In this document: positions 1 to 9,217 of the stretch, in pieces
Layout: each line of letters begins with the position of its first letter
Position numbering within the stretch: position 1 is the first letter of the stretch
NCBI RefSeq assembly: GCF_001647285.1
Contig: NZ_LRML01000018.1
Coordinates: 24,268 to 88,267 of the forward strand
DNA: 64,000 bases
Direction of reading: 5' to 3'
DNA from: Rufibacter roseus
GTDB taxonomy: Bacteria; Bacteroidota; Bacteroidia; Cytophagales; Hymenobacteraceae
Notes under the pieces: generated by a model
The model's database searches: none
Told to the model about the DNA's origin: nothing
Seen by the model: only the letters and a program-made list of their open reading frames with translations
Made by a program: the position numbers and the translations under genes

Positions 1-63
1 GATGAAGAAACGATTTCAATGAAAATTTTTGCAAATTTTTTTCTGAGGTGGGTGGAAATCGTG

Positions 64-101
64 CGTTTTCGGCCTTGTTTCCTGAAAACAGCTGGAAAAC
101 G
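64..101. repeat. Dispersed palindrome, copy R1
   Basis: Imperfect dyad beginning CGTTTTCGGCC and ending CTGGAAAACG around a TTTCCTGAAA centre. It belongs to the family described under R14 (55758). It lies outside any recognisable gene, at the left edge of the window. Confidence 0.6.
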
Positions 102-180
102 TGATAAGGTTCCAATTGGTTGTGCCTCTTTAGGTGAGGGGAAAATGTGAAAGATGAAGAGAGGTTTTGGCTAGGGTTGA

Positions 181-359
181 TGGCGCAAGTGTCCGCTTGT
201 GTGAGAACGCATTGCAAAAGAGTAGAGACTGCACCAGCTTTGTCCTCCGCCGTTGTAGTGTGTTCTCACCAACAACTAAAACTGCGGTTACCTAAACAAG
301 AGTAGCTTCAAAGTTTTAATTTCAGATCAGCGTGCGGACACAAGCAGACGCTTGCGCCA
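181..359. mobile_element. MITE-like element, copy A (179 bp)
   Basis: The ends are inverted repeats: TGGCGCAAGTGTCCGCTTGT on the left, and the complement of TGGCGCAAGCGTCTGCTTGT on the right. An internal block around 245-279 contains a GTTGT..ACAAC hairpin and is closely matched in copy B (56778-56925). There is no open reading frame and no transposase, so it would be non-autonomous. I see no clear target-site duplication. The element lies between palindromes R1 and R2. Confidence 0.65.
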
Positions 360-391
360 GCGGTAGTCTTAGAAAAAGAACTGGCTGTTCC

Positions 392-430
392 TCTTTTAGA
401 CGTCTTTTCAGAAAAACAGCCCTAAAACAG
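392..430. repeat. Dispersed palindrome, copy R2
   Basis: TCTTTTAGACG..AGCCCTAAAACAG around a TTTTCAGAAAA centre. Its right arm runs directly into the stem of the terminator at 428-464, downstream of the CocE-type hydrolase gene. Confidence 0.65.
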
Positions 431-464
431 AAAAGCCGCTCATCAATTATAAGCGGCTTTTCTG
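428..464 (-). terminator. Terminator of CocE-type hydrolase gene
   Basis: A 13-bp perfect stem, CAGAAAAGCCGCT / AGCGGCTTTTCTG, with an 11-base loop. It sits 16 bases beyond the hydrolase stop and ends in a T-run on the minus strand. Confidence 0.8.
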
Positions 465-479
465 TGGATGAATACTTAT

Positions 480-2354
480 TTACAGCACCTTCACTTTTAT
501 GTATGATGGCTGCTGCGGTGAAAAATACACCCGGTGCGTAGCCTTTTGGAAGTCTTCGGGCTTGGCTTCGAAAATATTAGGCACATATTTCTGCGGGTTG
601 CGGTCTACCAGCGGGAACCACGTGCTCTGTACCTGCACCATGATGCGGTGGCCTTTTTTAAATGTATGCAGCACGTCCTGAAGGGGCACATTCACGGCCG
701 TCACCTGATTTGGTGTAAAGGGCTCTGGGGTTGAATAGTTGTTCCGGAACCTCCCTCTCAATACCTCACTTCGTACCATTTGCTGGTAGCCACCCATTTT
801 CACTGAGGCCGGGTTGTGTGGGTTTTGGGCGGCGGTGTCTGGGTAAACATCAATTAGTTTCACTACCCAATCTGCATCAGAACCGGTAGTGGAAACCTGA
901 AGCGCCGATAGCAGCGGACCCGCCAAGGTGATGTCCTCGGTGAGCACATCGGTTTGGTACACCAACACGTCAGGTCTTCGGCTGGCGAAGCGCTGGTCAT
1001 CGGTCATGTACTCGCGGGTCATGCCTACGGTAATTTCCTCAGAAAACGGTACTGGCTTGGCTGGGTCACTGATGAACTCGTCAAAGGCCTGACCTCCAGC
1101 CGATGGTTTCTCGAAACTTAATTTCCCGTTGGCATTAAAGTAAAGCAGACGTTCCTGCGTAGCTTTTGGCGGCCAGGCGGCAAATTCACGCCACTGGTTG
1201 GCGCCGGTGTTATACATATAGGCTTCAGGAAGGTTAGGCGTTCCTTTGGCATTTTCTTTCAGGTAATGACGGAAAAACTTGGCCTCAATGTTTGGCCGGT
1301 AAAATTCAGAAGTCTTCTGGCTGAAGGAAACGTTGCCAAGGGTTTGGCCGCTTGAACGTGACCAGCCCCCGTGAAACCACGGTCCCATCACAACAGTGTT
1401 GTACGTCTTCGGGTTGTTCTTCTCAATGGTTTTGTAGGTTTCCAAGGCCCCGAAAAGGTTTTCAGCATCAAACCATCCGCCTACGGTCATTACCGCGGGC
1501 TTAATGTTGTTCAGGTGGGGCCTTATGTTCATGGCTTGCCAGAAAGAGTCATAGTTGGGGTGCTCGGTCATCTGGTTCCAGAACGCTACGTTGTTGTGTA
1601 GGTACAACTTATTGGCATTGCTCAGCGGACCCATGCGCAGGAAGAACTCATATCCGTCTGGCGTGCCGTGGTTGAAACGTGGAGCGCCGGTAGGGGAGGG
1701 CTGGGGGCGTGGCTGCCCAAAGCTGGCCAGAAAGTTAAACGCGTGCGGTAAAAAGAAAGCGCCATGGTGGTGGAAATCGTCCCAGAACCAATCGGTGACC
1801 GGAGCTTGGGGCGAGGAAGCTTTCAGAGCAGGATGATTGCTTAATAAGCCAACGGTGGTGTAGTAGCCCGGATAGGAGATGCCCCACTGCCCGACACGGC
1901 CGTTGTTGTTGGGCACATTTTTCACGAGCCATGCAATGGCATCATACGTATCAGTGCTTTCGTCAATGTCTTTTTTACCTTTCTTGGCTATTTGCGGGCG
2001 CATGTTCACAAATTCTCCTTCGCTCATGTACTTCCCGCGCACATCTTGGTAGGCAAAAATGTAGCCTTCGCGCATCATGTCTGAAGATGGTCCAAGGCTG
2101 GTTTTGTATTTCCCTTCGCCGTAAGGCCCTACCGAGTAAGGGGTGCGGCTAAGCATGATGGGGTATTTCTGGCTTTTATCTTTAGGCGCATACACCACCG
2201 TGAAGAGTTTCACCCCGTCGCGCATGGTAATCTGGTGCTCACTCTTAGTATAATTCTGCCTAATGTATGCTGAGTCAGACAATGTTTGGGCAGAGGCTGC
2301 AAGCGAAGGCCATAGAATAACCAGCAAGAGCCATTGCCAGAGGTTTGTTTTCAT
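480..2354 (-). CDS. CocE/NonD family secreted hydrolase (S15-like)
   Basis: A 624-residue serine hydrolase of the CocE/NonD group, which includes X-Pro dipeptidyl peptidase (S15), cocaine esterase and glutaryl-7-ACA acylase relatives. An N-terminal hydrophobic signal peptide ends near AASAQ, so the enzyme should be exported to the periplasm or secreted. The nucleophile elbow is GISYPGYY at about residue 160. Downstream VGGWFDAENLFGAL and MGPWFHGGW match the usual Asp and His positions. The C-terminal 200 residues resemble the jelly-roll domain of the family. An ATG start gives a clean signal peptide. A TAGATTTG -7-like element lies at 2410-2417, 56 bases upstream, without an evident -33 TTG. 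Between it and the start, 2380-2400 is a dyad with CGGGAA / TTCCCG arms that could be an operator. The substrate cannot be told from sequence: peptide, ester or amide are all possible. Confidence 0.88.
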   Translation of the reverse strand: MKTNLWQWLLLVILWPSLAASAQTLSDSAYIRQNYTKSEHQITMRDGVKLFTVVYAPKDKSQKYPIMLSRTPYSVGPYGEGKYKTSLGPSSDMMREGYIFAYQDVRGKYMSEGEFVNMRPQIAKKGKKDIDESTDTYDAIAWLVKNVPNNNGRVGQWGISYPGYYTTVGLLSNHPALKASSPQAPVTDWFWDDFHHHGAFFLPHAFNFLASFGQPRPQPSPTGAPRFNHGTPDGYEFFLRMGPLSNANKLYLHNNVAFWNQMTEHPNYDSFWQAMNIRPHLNNIKPAVMTVGGWFDAENLFGALETYKTIEKNNPKTYNTVVMGPWFHGGWSRSSGQTLGNVSFSQKTSEFYRPNIEAKFFRHYLKENAKGTPNLPEAYMYNTGANQWREFAAWPPKATQERLLYFNANGKLSFEKPSAGGQAFDEFISDPAKPVPFSEEITVGMTREYMTDDQRFASRRPDVLVYQTDVLTEDITLAGPLLSALQVSTTGSDADWVVKLIDVYPDTAAQNPHNPASVKMGGYQQMVRSEVLRGRFRNNYSTPEPFTPNQVTAVNVPLQDVLHTFKKGHRIMVQVQSTWFPLVDRNPQKYVPNIFEAKPEDFQKATHRVYFSPQQPSYIKVKVL

Positions 2355-2443
2355 AAGTGTTAGTATGGTGAGATTGGAACGGGAAATTATAAAATTCCCG
2401 CCCAGAGGCCAAATCTACAGGTGAAGGAGAGAAGATCGCTGTT

Positions 2444-3613
2444 TTACCTTGCGCTGTATTGTTCAGTTGAAAGTAAAGGTAAAACAGAACTGGCGTTCTT
2501 TTTGGGAGCCAGGCCAAAAGGCGTGCGTAGCCAATTTACCGGCATGATCACATATTGAACAATTATAAAACATAGCAGAAATGTACCAGTGGAGATTATG
2601 CCGAATTTTGCTGAAATACTCCAATCCTCATTTCTGAGGTAAAAGCCCAGCATTACAATCACGGTTTGGTGCAAGATGTAAAACGGGTATACCATTTCAT
2701 TAGCCCGCCTTAAGTACTTGCTTTTGATGTTGAGATGCTTCATGGCTAAACCAAGAATAGCTAAAAGCCATAACCAGCGATTAATTGATTTGAGAAGATA
2801 ATACACCGCTTGTTGACCTTGCATCAACTCTTGATATTCTCTGCCTTTCATAAAAAAGGTTAGAGCAGTAAAAGTAAGGGCAGCCAGTCCCAAACTATAA
2901 TAGCGTACCTGCCTTATCTTTTGCTGTAATGCAGGCATTTTCATCAGCAGAAATCCGAAGAGAAATACGCTGATGTACAGGAAGTGATTGGCCCAGTCAT
3001 CCACCAAAGCATTGGTTGCCGGAAACTGGTGGTTAAGAAAAACTGCTCCCACTCCAAGCCACAGGGCGGGTGCCACTATAAGCATACAGGTTGTAAAGGC
3101 ATTTTCCTTGATCTGCAAATGACGCAGATAGATCAACAAAGGCAGCAGCAGGAGACTGTAGCAGAAAATGTAGGTCAAGTACCAGAGGTGGTGCCAGCTA
3201 AAGTTTCCTTTAGGATAAGGTTCCATAGCAAAAATGGAGGGATAAAACTGAAAGTAGTTGCCCTGAAAGCCTTGGATTAGCCTTTCAATATAAATTTGTG
3301 GCGGCACTACTAAGAGCATTCCAATGAACAATGGCAACAGAATTCTTTTGAGGCGATCTTTGGCAAACGTACCGGCAGTGCGGTACCCCAGCGCATAATA
3401 AACACCAACCCCAGATACCAAAAAGATAAGTGACATACGCCATTGGCTCAGAAACTGCATGGGCAGCAGAATAGCGTCGCTGAGGAGATTATTCTTGAGG
3501 TGCCACTCCCAAGGCACGAAAAACATTCCTGTATGGTAGAAAATCAGCAGGCCAAACGCGAGTACCCGTAGCCAGTCAAATTCATAGCGTCTTGATTTTA
3601 TTTGGTTTTCCAT
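2444..3613 (-). CDS. Membrane acyltransferase (acyltransferase 3 family)
   Basis: A multi-pass membrane protein of about 389 residues resembling the acyltransferase-3/OpgC group, which moves acyl groups onto surface glycans or other envelope molecules. It opens with the family-typical RRYEFDWLRVLAFGLLIFYH, with Asp-Trp-Leu-Arg and a first-helix His. About ten hydrophobic segments follow, including GNFSWHHLWYLTYIF and a late YPFYILHQTVIVMLGF helix with a conserved His. I chose the ATG at 3613 (MENQIK); ATG at 3619 is two codons upstream, and anything longer adds an unlikely non-hydrophobic lead. The AraC regulator at 3689-4843 is just upstream on the same strand, so the pair may be an operon with the regulator first. 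The acceptor molecule is unknown. Confidence 0.82.
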   Translation of the reverse strand: MENQIKSRRYEFDWLRVLAFGLLIFYHTGMFFVPWEWHLKNNLLSDAILLPMQFLSQWRMSLIFLVSGVGVYYALGYRTAGTFAKDRLKRILLPLFIGMLLVVPPQIYIERLIQGFQGNYFQFYPSIFAMEPYPKGNFSWHHLWYLTYIFCYSLLLLPLLIYLRHLQIKENAFTTCMLIVAPALWLGVGAVFLNHQFPATNALVDDWANHFLYISVFLFGFLLMKMPALQQKIRQVRYYSLGLAALTFTALTFFMKGREYQELMQGQQAVYYLLKSINRWLWLLAILGLAMKHLNIKSKYLRRANEMVYPFYILHQTVIVMLGFYLRNEDWSISAKFGIISTGTFLLCFIIVQYVIMPVNWLRTPFGLAPKKNASSVLPLLSTEQYSAR

Positions 3614-3688
3614 GGTCATTGTTTTTGTACAAAGGTGACCAGGAAAGGCACCCAATGAAGAATTTGCCTATAAGTACGGAGTGCTTCT

Positions 3689-4843
3689 TTATAAAGTAGT
3701 ACTCAAAGGCTGCTCGTTTTTACGGTATTGACCTGGCGTTTGACCGGTGGTTTTCTTAAAAGCAGCAGTAAACGCAGATTTAGATAAATAGCCACTTAAT
3801 TCGGCCACTTCTTCTACTTTAAGGTTGGGCTGTTGTATAAGAATAGCCTTAGCTTCTTCCACGCGTAGCTCAGCCAGATATTCAAAAAAGCTTTTGCCCA
3901 GGCACTCATTCAGAAGTTGGGAAAGATAGTGTGGGGAAGTATGCAGTTGTTTGGCCAGTGTTGGCAGTGATGCCGAAGGTTGGGTGTGAAATTTCTGTGT
4001 TTCAATTAGCTTTAATTTGGTAAGCAAAGCGTTTTTGGTTTCCTGCGTCATGCTGGACTTTTCATACTTCACCAGCGGCAAGGCTTTTTCTGGTACTGCA
4101 GGCTGAAAGAAAGCAGAGCCGCTCAGCAGCTTATAAGTGAAAAAGAAGAGCTGTGCTGATATGAAAACAGCCATGAAATGGTCTCCTAAATCTTCTTGGA
4201 ACACGAGTTTGACCAATAAAAAGAGTGCCGTTATGGCAACATAGAAGTAGAGGAGGAGCTTTGCCCATGTCTCATAAGCAGAAAAAGCCTGCCTTTGCCG
4301 CCGCATGTACAAAACAGAAAGTGCTACATATAGTGCAATATGTGCCAATGTGAGCTCATTTACCCATTCTGTCAGGTAAAGTGGATCAGTATTGAAGGTG
4401 GTATGGTATTGGGTAATTTGTGAAGATTGAGGAAAGTAAGCATGCAGGTACGCCTGGTATTTTACAGTGTCTGGCTGCAGCAGAAATGGAATATGGTATA
4501 CAAAGTAAAAGGCGAAAGGAGCCAGGTGCCACCACTGTCGCTTGCTCCAGGAACAACCTGAAAAACTTCTGAGAAGCAAATAAGTGAGGGGGCCTAAAGC
4601 AAAATTACAAGGTTCAGCAAAGTCTACCAGCGCCAAAGAGTGAAACATAAGGCCAGTGTAGCACAGAAAAATTTCTAACAAGGCACAAGACAGCACAAAA
4701 GACCAGGCAGAAAGTAGTACCTGCAGGTAAGGTTGCCGGTGCGGCTTTTTAGAAAGGAAAAAAAAGGACAAAAAGAAGCCTTGCACGGTACCAGCCAGCA
4801 GGAGCGCCGCGTACAAATCAAAGCGTATAAACTCGTTTGCCAT
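3689..4843 (-). CDS. Membrane-anchored AraC-family regulator
   Basis: The N-terminal roughly 230 residues carry about seven hydrophobic helices. The C-terminal roughly 100 residues form an AraC/XylS DNA-binding domain with two helix-turn-helix units: LPTLAKQLHTSPHYLSQLLN, then VEEVAELSGYLSKSAFTAAF followed by KKTTGQTPGQYRK. This 7TM-AraC arrangement is common in Bacteroidota and suggests a regulator that senses something at or in the membrane. Two ATG starts are possible, at 4873 and 4843. I prefer 4843 (MANEFIRFDLYAALLLAG) because it leads straight into helix 1. It probably controls the acyltransferase gene downstream at 2444-3613, which is inferred from position only. Confidence 0.82.
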   Translation of the reverse strand: MANEFIRFDLYAALLLAGTVQGFFLSFFFLSKKPHRQPYLQVLLSAWSFVLSCALLEIFLCYTGLMFHSLALVDFAEPCNFALGPLTYLLLRSFSGCSWSKRQWWHLAPFAFYFVYHIPFLLQPDTVKYQAYLHAYFPQSSQITQYHTTFNTDPLYLTEWVNELTLAHIALYVALSVLYMRRQRQAFSAYETWAKLLLYFYVAITALFLLVKLVFQEDLGDHFMAVFISAQLFFFTYKLLSGSAFFQPAVPEKALPLVKYEKSSMTQETKNALLTKLKLIETQKFHTQPSASLPTLAKQLHTSPHYLSQLLNECLGKSFFEYLAELRVEEAKAILIQQPNLKVEEVAELSGYLSKSAFTAAFKKTTGQTPGQYRKNEQPLSTTL

Positions 4844-4873
4844 GGCTAAAAGTAATAAATGTACCCATGGCAT

Positions 4874-5284
4874 TCAACTGCTAAGATCACAGGCAATAAT
4901 CATGAAGAAAGTTATGAAGAAAAGTATTAGGTCAATGTTTCAAAGCAATTTAGAGCTTTTACTCTGGTACCTAAAAGATGTGAACTAATGTGAATGGGCG
5001 GAGTATATTTTTTTATGGAATCAGGACATACCCAACCCGGTGACCAGGTGGGGGGAGTGTAAGAGTGCCGTAGTTAATCTTTGTGTTCTTCGTCTAGGTC
5101 GCCCCAGCTAAAATATAAACCGCCTGTGGATTAGCCTAGTAATTGGAAACCGGCTAAAATGCCAATATACAGGTGCCAACGGCGAATTTGGTAGTGAAAG
5201 GTAGGCGCATTAAAAATTAAATAATGCACATACACAAAGCAGAAATTTCCTGAACTGCCAGATATGACGGATTTTGTTGAACAA
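4874..5284. other. Intergenic region without recognisable features
   Basis: About 410 bases between the AraC gene and the terminator at 5285. I see no coding pattern, tRNA, repeat-family copy or clear promoter. It should hold the promoter of the minus-strand AraC gene near its left end. Confidence 0.5.
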
Positions 5285-5314
5285 AAAAAAGCCCGCTTAC
5301 AAGCGGGCTTTTTT
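5285..5314 (-). terminator. Terminator of YD-like lipoprotein gene
   Basis: AAGCCCGC / GCGGGCTT stem flanked by A-run and T-run, 18 bases past the lipoprotein stop. The symmetric runs would let it work in both directions. Confidence 0.8.
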
Positions 5315-5331
5315 CAGTAGGTGGGAATGTC

Positions 5332-6135
5332 TTATTTACAGGAGTAGGTTATGTTAGATACAGAAGCGCTACCACTTTTAGTAGTTTCAGTGGCTTTGGT
5401 AGGCAAGCCAGAAGCATTGTACACGTAGGCTACAGAGTAAGAAAGGGTTTCGTCTTCCTCTCCATCGGCATATTTATGAGAGGCAGTTTTAACGTTGTTA
5501 GGGGTACTGTAACCGGTAAGTAGTATTTCTGCCTTGGCACCAGGGTTAGGTGCGTTATCATAGGTGTAGTCAACTGTATAGCTTAAGGTAGCTTCTTCTT
5601 CTGTCTCTCCTTCATAGACGCTCTTTTTGGTGATGTTACCCTTGGCATCATAGGTGAAGGTGGTGTATTGGCTGAAGATTTCCATAGGTTCTTCTTCACC
5701 ATCTAGGTTGAAGTAAGAGTATTCAACAGCTTTGCCTATTTTGTTCTGGGCATTATACTCAAAGGTCGTTTCAAGTTTTAAACTCATTACTGCTATTTCA
5801 GTGGTGAGCTTAGTTAGCCTATTTTGGGTATCATAGTCATACGTAAAGCTACCAAAAGTAAAACTTCCGCTTTTAAGGTCAGCGCTGGTGGGCAAGTTGT
5901 TGGTGTACTGAACAAACACATCGCCTTCCATTTCACCACCAGACAAGCTAGCTTTTGTGATTCTGCCTTGGGCATCATAGGTTAAGGTTGATTCTTCGGT
6001 TTCGCCGTCGGTGGTATTAACTATTTTGGTTGGGAGGCAGTTAGCCGCATCTGGGGTTGGGTCTTGGTCGTCATCAGAGCACGACGCTAACAAAAGAAGG
6101 CCCATCAGGTACGGAAGTAATTTGTAAGATTTCAT
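5332..6135 (-). CDS. Lipoprotein with YD/RHS-like repeats
   Basis: A 267-residue lipoprotein. A short hydrophobic leader ends in the lipobox LLASC, and the mature protein starts with an Asp-rich stretch (CSDDDQDPTPD), as in many Bacteroidota surface lipoproteins. The body has at least five degenerate repeats of the YD/RHS type: TYDAQGRITKAS, YDYDTQNRLTKLT, EYNAQNKIGKAV, TYDAKGNITKKS and VYNASGLPTKAT. These are expected to form paired beta strands. The closest description is a DUF4595-like or YD-repeat lipoprotein. It is far too short for an RHS shell and has no toxin tip or protease motif. It stands alone with its own terminator. The function is unknown; binding a surface ligand is a guess. 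Confidence 0.75.
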   Translation of the reverse strand: MKSYKLLPYLMGLLLLASCSDDDQDPTPDAANCLPTKIVNTTDGETEESTLTYDAQGRITKASLSGGEMEGDVFVQYTNNLPTSADLKSGSFTFGSFTYDYDTQNRLTKLTTEIAVMSLKLETTFEYNAQNKIGKAVEYSYFNLDGEEEPMEIFSQYTTFTYDAKGNITKKSVYEGETEEEATLSYTVDYTYDNAPNPGAKAEILLTGYSTPNNVKTASHKYADGEEDETLSYSVAYVYNASGLPTKATETTKSGSASVSNITYSCK

Positions 6136-6579
6136 TTAATTTTTGAATTTAAAAGGTTTAAGATTTCTGTTATCATTGACACAGAGAAAGCTTTTTACCC
6201 CCATTACGTTTTTAATAATTTTTCAAAAGATTTGTAGAACGCTGACAATCAAATGATTTAAAGACTGAATTCTTTTGTGTGTACATTATAGCTTTAATAC
6301 TAGGTTTCTGTTTTTGACCTCTTTTATAAAAAAGTAGTTTTAAAATAAACTAAGCCAGATGGAGAAGCTTGGTTGGTTTTATTCCTACACTGGCGCATGG
6401 AAGCGTATGGCTTTCAGCGTAATATTCTATAAAAGAAGGTGCTTCCTATTTGGAACAATCAGCAGGTGCTTCAAATAGTATTACTTTAGGCTACTTCCTT
6501 ATTTATTCAAGTGCATATTTGAATTATAGGTCATTCCTGCGCATTTTGCTTTGTATTTTCATTTTATAACTTCTTCACC
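6136..6579. other. Divergent intergenic region
   Basis: 444 AT-rich bases between divergent genes, which must hold promoters for the lipoprotein (minus) and the M14 peptidase (plus). I found no full TANNTTTG element and no copy of the repeat families seen elsewhere. Confidence 0.5.
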
Positions 6580-9159
6580 TTGAAAAATATTTTCTTCACT
6601 CTGTTGCTGCTCCTTTGCTTTGCAATGAGCCGAGCCACTTGGGCACAGCAGCAACCGGTTCAGACGCCCTCTCAATTCTTAGGCTATCAGTTAGGTGACC
6701 AGTTTACTTATCATGCTCGTTTAGTGGATTATGTGCAGTATCTGGCGGCCCAGAATCCTGCTAAAATGAAGCTACAGACTTACGGGCACACCTATGAGGG
6801 CAGACCATTATTGTTAGCCACCATTTCTTCCCCTGAGAATTTACAACGCCTGGAGGAAATCAGATCCAATAACTTAAAGAATGCCGGGCTATTGAGCGGC
6901 CAGACCACGGGCGGGAAACAGCCTGCCATCGTGTGGCTGAGCTATAACATTCACGGGAATGAATCGGTGAGTTCTGAGGCAGTGCTACAGGTGCTGTATG
7001 ACCTGTTAGACCCCACCAATGCCCAAACTCAGAAATGGCTGGAGAATACGGTGGTATTGATTGACCCCTGTGTGAATCCGGATGGCCGTGAGCGCTATAC
7101 CCAGTGGTACAACCGCGTACGTAACCGGCAACCAAACGCCTCACCGTGGGCATGGGAGCACCATGAACCTTGGCCAGGCGGACGTCCTAACCATTATTAT
7201 TTTGACCTGAACCGCGATTGGGCTTGGCAGACGCAGATTGAATCTAAACAGCGCGCGGTGGTGTACAACCAGTGGCTCCCTCAGTTGCACGCCGATTTCC
7301 ATGAGCAGGCTGTTGACAACCCCTATTACTTCGCACCTTCGGCTAAGCCGTACCATGATGCCATCACGCCATGGCAGCGCGAGGCTCAGAATTTCATTGG
7401 CGAATACAACCGCAAATACTTTGACAAAAACAATTGGCTCTACTTCACCCGTGAGAGCTTTGACCTTTTTTACCCCAGCTACGGCGACACCTGGCCTACT
7501 TATCAAGGCGCCATTGCCATGACATACGAGCAGGGAGGCTCGGGACGGGCCGGTATAGTCATTGAGAAAGCCGACGGGGACAGCCTGACTTTAAGCCAGC
7601 GCATAGCCCACCACCATGCCGCCAGTTTGGCTACCGTAGAAGCCATGGCAGACAAGCATGAGCAAGTGGTAAGAGAGTTCAAAAAGTTCTACTCTGATGC
7701 GCAAACCAAACCATTTGGAACCTACCGTAGCTATGTATTTAATGTGCAGGGCGATGAGGGCAAAATAAACGACCTGACTAACTATTTAGACCGTCAGCAG
7801 ATTAAGTATGGCTACGCCAACAGCGGTGGCAGCGCCAAAGGCTTTAACTACCAGACCGGCAAAACTGAAAGTGTGCGGTACAACCGCGGAGATTTGGTCA
7901 TTAGCTCTTACCAACCCAAGTCTACGCTGCTCAATGTACTTTTTGAGCCAAACGCTCGACTGGAAGACTCAGTAACGTATGACATTACCGCATGGTCTTT
8001 GCCATATGCCTATGATTTGCGGGGCGCTGCTTTTACCTCACGAGTGGCAATGACTGAAAAAGCAGCAGCCCCTACTAAAGAAGTAGGTTCTTCTGCGGTA
8101 AAAAGTTATTCAGTTGCTTCTTCTGCAGCAACGAATACCTATGCTTATATCGCCAAATGGAATGGAGTGCAAGATCTTCGGTTTATGGCGGCTTTGCTAA
8201 AAGCCAAGGTACGGGTGCGTTATTCAGAGGTGCCGTTTGAACAAGTTAAGCAGAAGTTTTCTCCGGGCACGCTCATCATTACCCGCACGGGCAACGAAAG
8301 CCTGGGAGCCAAGTTTGACGAAATAGTTACCCGTGCCGCAGATTCTTTAGGAATTGAGTTGACAACCTCTTCCACCGGTTTCGTGACCACCGGCTCTGAT
8401 TTCGGTTCAAGAAACGTACGGTATGTGAAAGCGCCCAAAGTAGCCGTTTTGACGGGCGAGGGTGTTTCTCCGTACGGGTTTGGCGAAATTTGGCATTACT
8501 TTGAGCAGCAGATTGGCTATCCGGTTACGGTGTTGGGCTCTGATTATTTCTCCAGAGTGCCTTTGGCTGAGTTTGATGTATTGATTTTGCCAACCGGTTC
8601 TTATGGTAGTATTTTAAATGAAAAGACTCTGAGCAAAGTAAAAGACTGGGTTAGGGCTGGAGGTCGTTTAGTTGCGTTAGAAAATGCGGTTACTTTTCTT
8701 TCAGATAAGCCAGACTTTGCCGTTAAAAAGAAATTAGTAGACAGCACCAGCACTAAGAAATCAAGCCCTGCTACTGCCGCTGACCTAAAACGCTATGCTG
8801 ACCGTGAACGCACTTCTATTTCAGAAGAAGTACAAGGCAGTGTGTTCAGAGTAACATTAGACAACAGCCACCCTTTGGCCTTCGGTTACGGAAATACCTA
8901 CGCCGCCCTTATTAGGACCAGCACGTTGCCGCAGTTCCTGAAAGATGGCTGGAATGTGGGTGTCGTGAAGAACGAAGGACCAGCCACCGGGTTTGTGGGA
9001 GCCAAAGTAGGGGACAAACTACAAAATGGTTTGGTGCTGGGCGTTCAGGAAATGGGCCTCGGACAAGTGGTTTATCTGGTTGATAACCCGCTGTTCAGAG
9101 GTTTCTGGCAAGGCGGAAAGCTATTGTTCGGTAATGCCGTATTTATGGTAGGACAGTAA
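6580..9159 (+). CDS. Secreted M14-family zinc carboxypeptidase-like protein
   Basis: An 859-residue exported metallopeptidase. It starts at TTG (6580); the next in-frame Met would remove most of the signal peptide, which ends near ATWAQQQ. The M14 domain covers about residues 30-370. Zinc ligands HGNES are at about residue 130 and the later His is in LHADFHEQ. The substrate-binding Arg region is YFDLNRDWAW and the likely catalytic Glu is in AMTYEQGGSG. Residues 620-730 look like a Rossmann or glutamine-amidotransferase-like domain (VAVLTGEGVSPYGFGEIWHY), as in other large Bacteroidota M14 proteins. It is longer than classical carboxypeptidases (about 300-400 residues) because of this C-terminal half. 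Monocistronic, with a hairpin terminator at 9189-9217. It probably trims peptides in the periplasm or outside the cell. Confidence 0.88.
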   Translation: MKNIFFTLLLLLCFAMSRATWAQQQPVQTPSQFLGYQLGDQFTYHARLVDYVQYLAAQNPAKMKLQTYGHTYEGRPLLLATISSPENLQRLEEIRSNNLKNAGLLSGQTTGGKQPAIVWLSYNIHGNESVSSEAVLQVLYDLLDPTNAQTQKWLENTVVLIDPCVNPDGRERYTQWYNRVRNRQPNASPWAWEHHEPWPGGRPNHYYFDLNRDWAWQTQIESKQRAVVYNQWLPQLHADFHEQAVDNPYYFAPSAKPYHDAITPWQREAQNFIGEYNRKYFDKNNWLYFTRESFDLFYPSYGDTWPTYQGAIAMTYEQGGSGRAGIVIEKADGDSLTLSQRIAHHHAASLATVEAMADKHEQVVREFKKFYSDAQTKPFGTYRSYVFNVQGDEGKINDLTNYLDRQQIKYGYANSGGSAKGFNYQTGKTESVRYNRGDLVISSYQPKSTLLNVLFEPNARLEDSVTYDITAWSLPYAYDLRGAAFTSRVAMTEKAAAPTKEVGSSAVKSYSVASSAATNTYAYIAKWNGVQDLRFMAALLKAKVRVRYSEVPFEQVKQKFSPGTLIITRTGNESLGAKFDEIVTRAADSLGIELTTSSTGFVTTGSDFGSRNVRYVKAPKVAVLTGEGVSPYGFGEIWHYFEQQIGYPVTVLGSDYFSRVPLAEFDVLILPTGSYGSILNEKTLSKVKDWVRAGGRLVALENAVTFLSDKPDFAVKKKLVDSTSTKKSSPATAADLKRYADRERTSISEEVQGSVFRVTLDNSHPLAFGYGNTYAALIRTSTLPQFLKDGWNVGVVKNEGPATGFVGAKVGDKLQNGLVLGVQEMGLGQVVYLVDNPLFRGFWQGGKLLFGNAVFMVGQ

Positions 9160-9200
9160 GTTGAATGAATGATTGAAGGGCTGAATGAGTGGATGAGTGA
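9160..9200. repeat. Heptad tandem repeat H1
   Basis: Degenerate 7-base units (TTGAATG, AATGATT, GAAGGGC, TGAATGA and similar) begin immediately after the M14 stop codon and merge into the terminator stem. Same style as H2 (11077), H3 (47018) and H4 (52759). Confidence 0.5.
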
Positions 9201-9217
9201 TTTTTTTGCTCATCCAC
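9189..9217 (+). terminator. Terminator of M14 peptidase gene
   Basis: A 9-bp perfect stem, GTGGATGAG / CTCATCCAC, followed by TTTGTTTTT, 30 bases after the stop. Confidence 0.75.

Noticed and set aside
332..541. 69-codon plus-strand frame over MITE copy A's right end, R2 and the terminator
   Set aside because: It crosses three non-coding elements and the end of the CocE gene on the opposite strand.
480..1932. Several plus-strand and alternative-frame open frames within the CocE gene
   Set aside because: Antisense or shifted shadows of a well-supported gene, with no domain similarity.
5332..6135. RHS/polymorphic toxin
   Set aside because: Too short, lipid-anchored, and without RHS core, protease or toxin domain or immunity gene.
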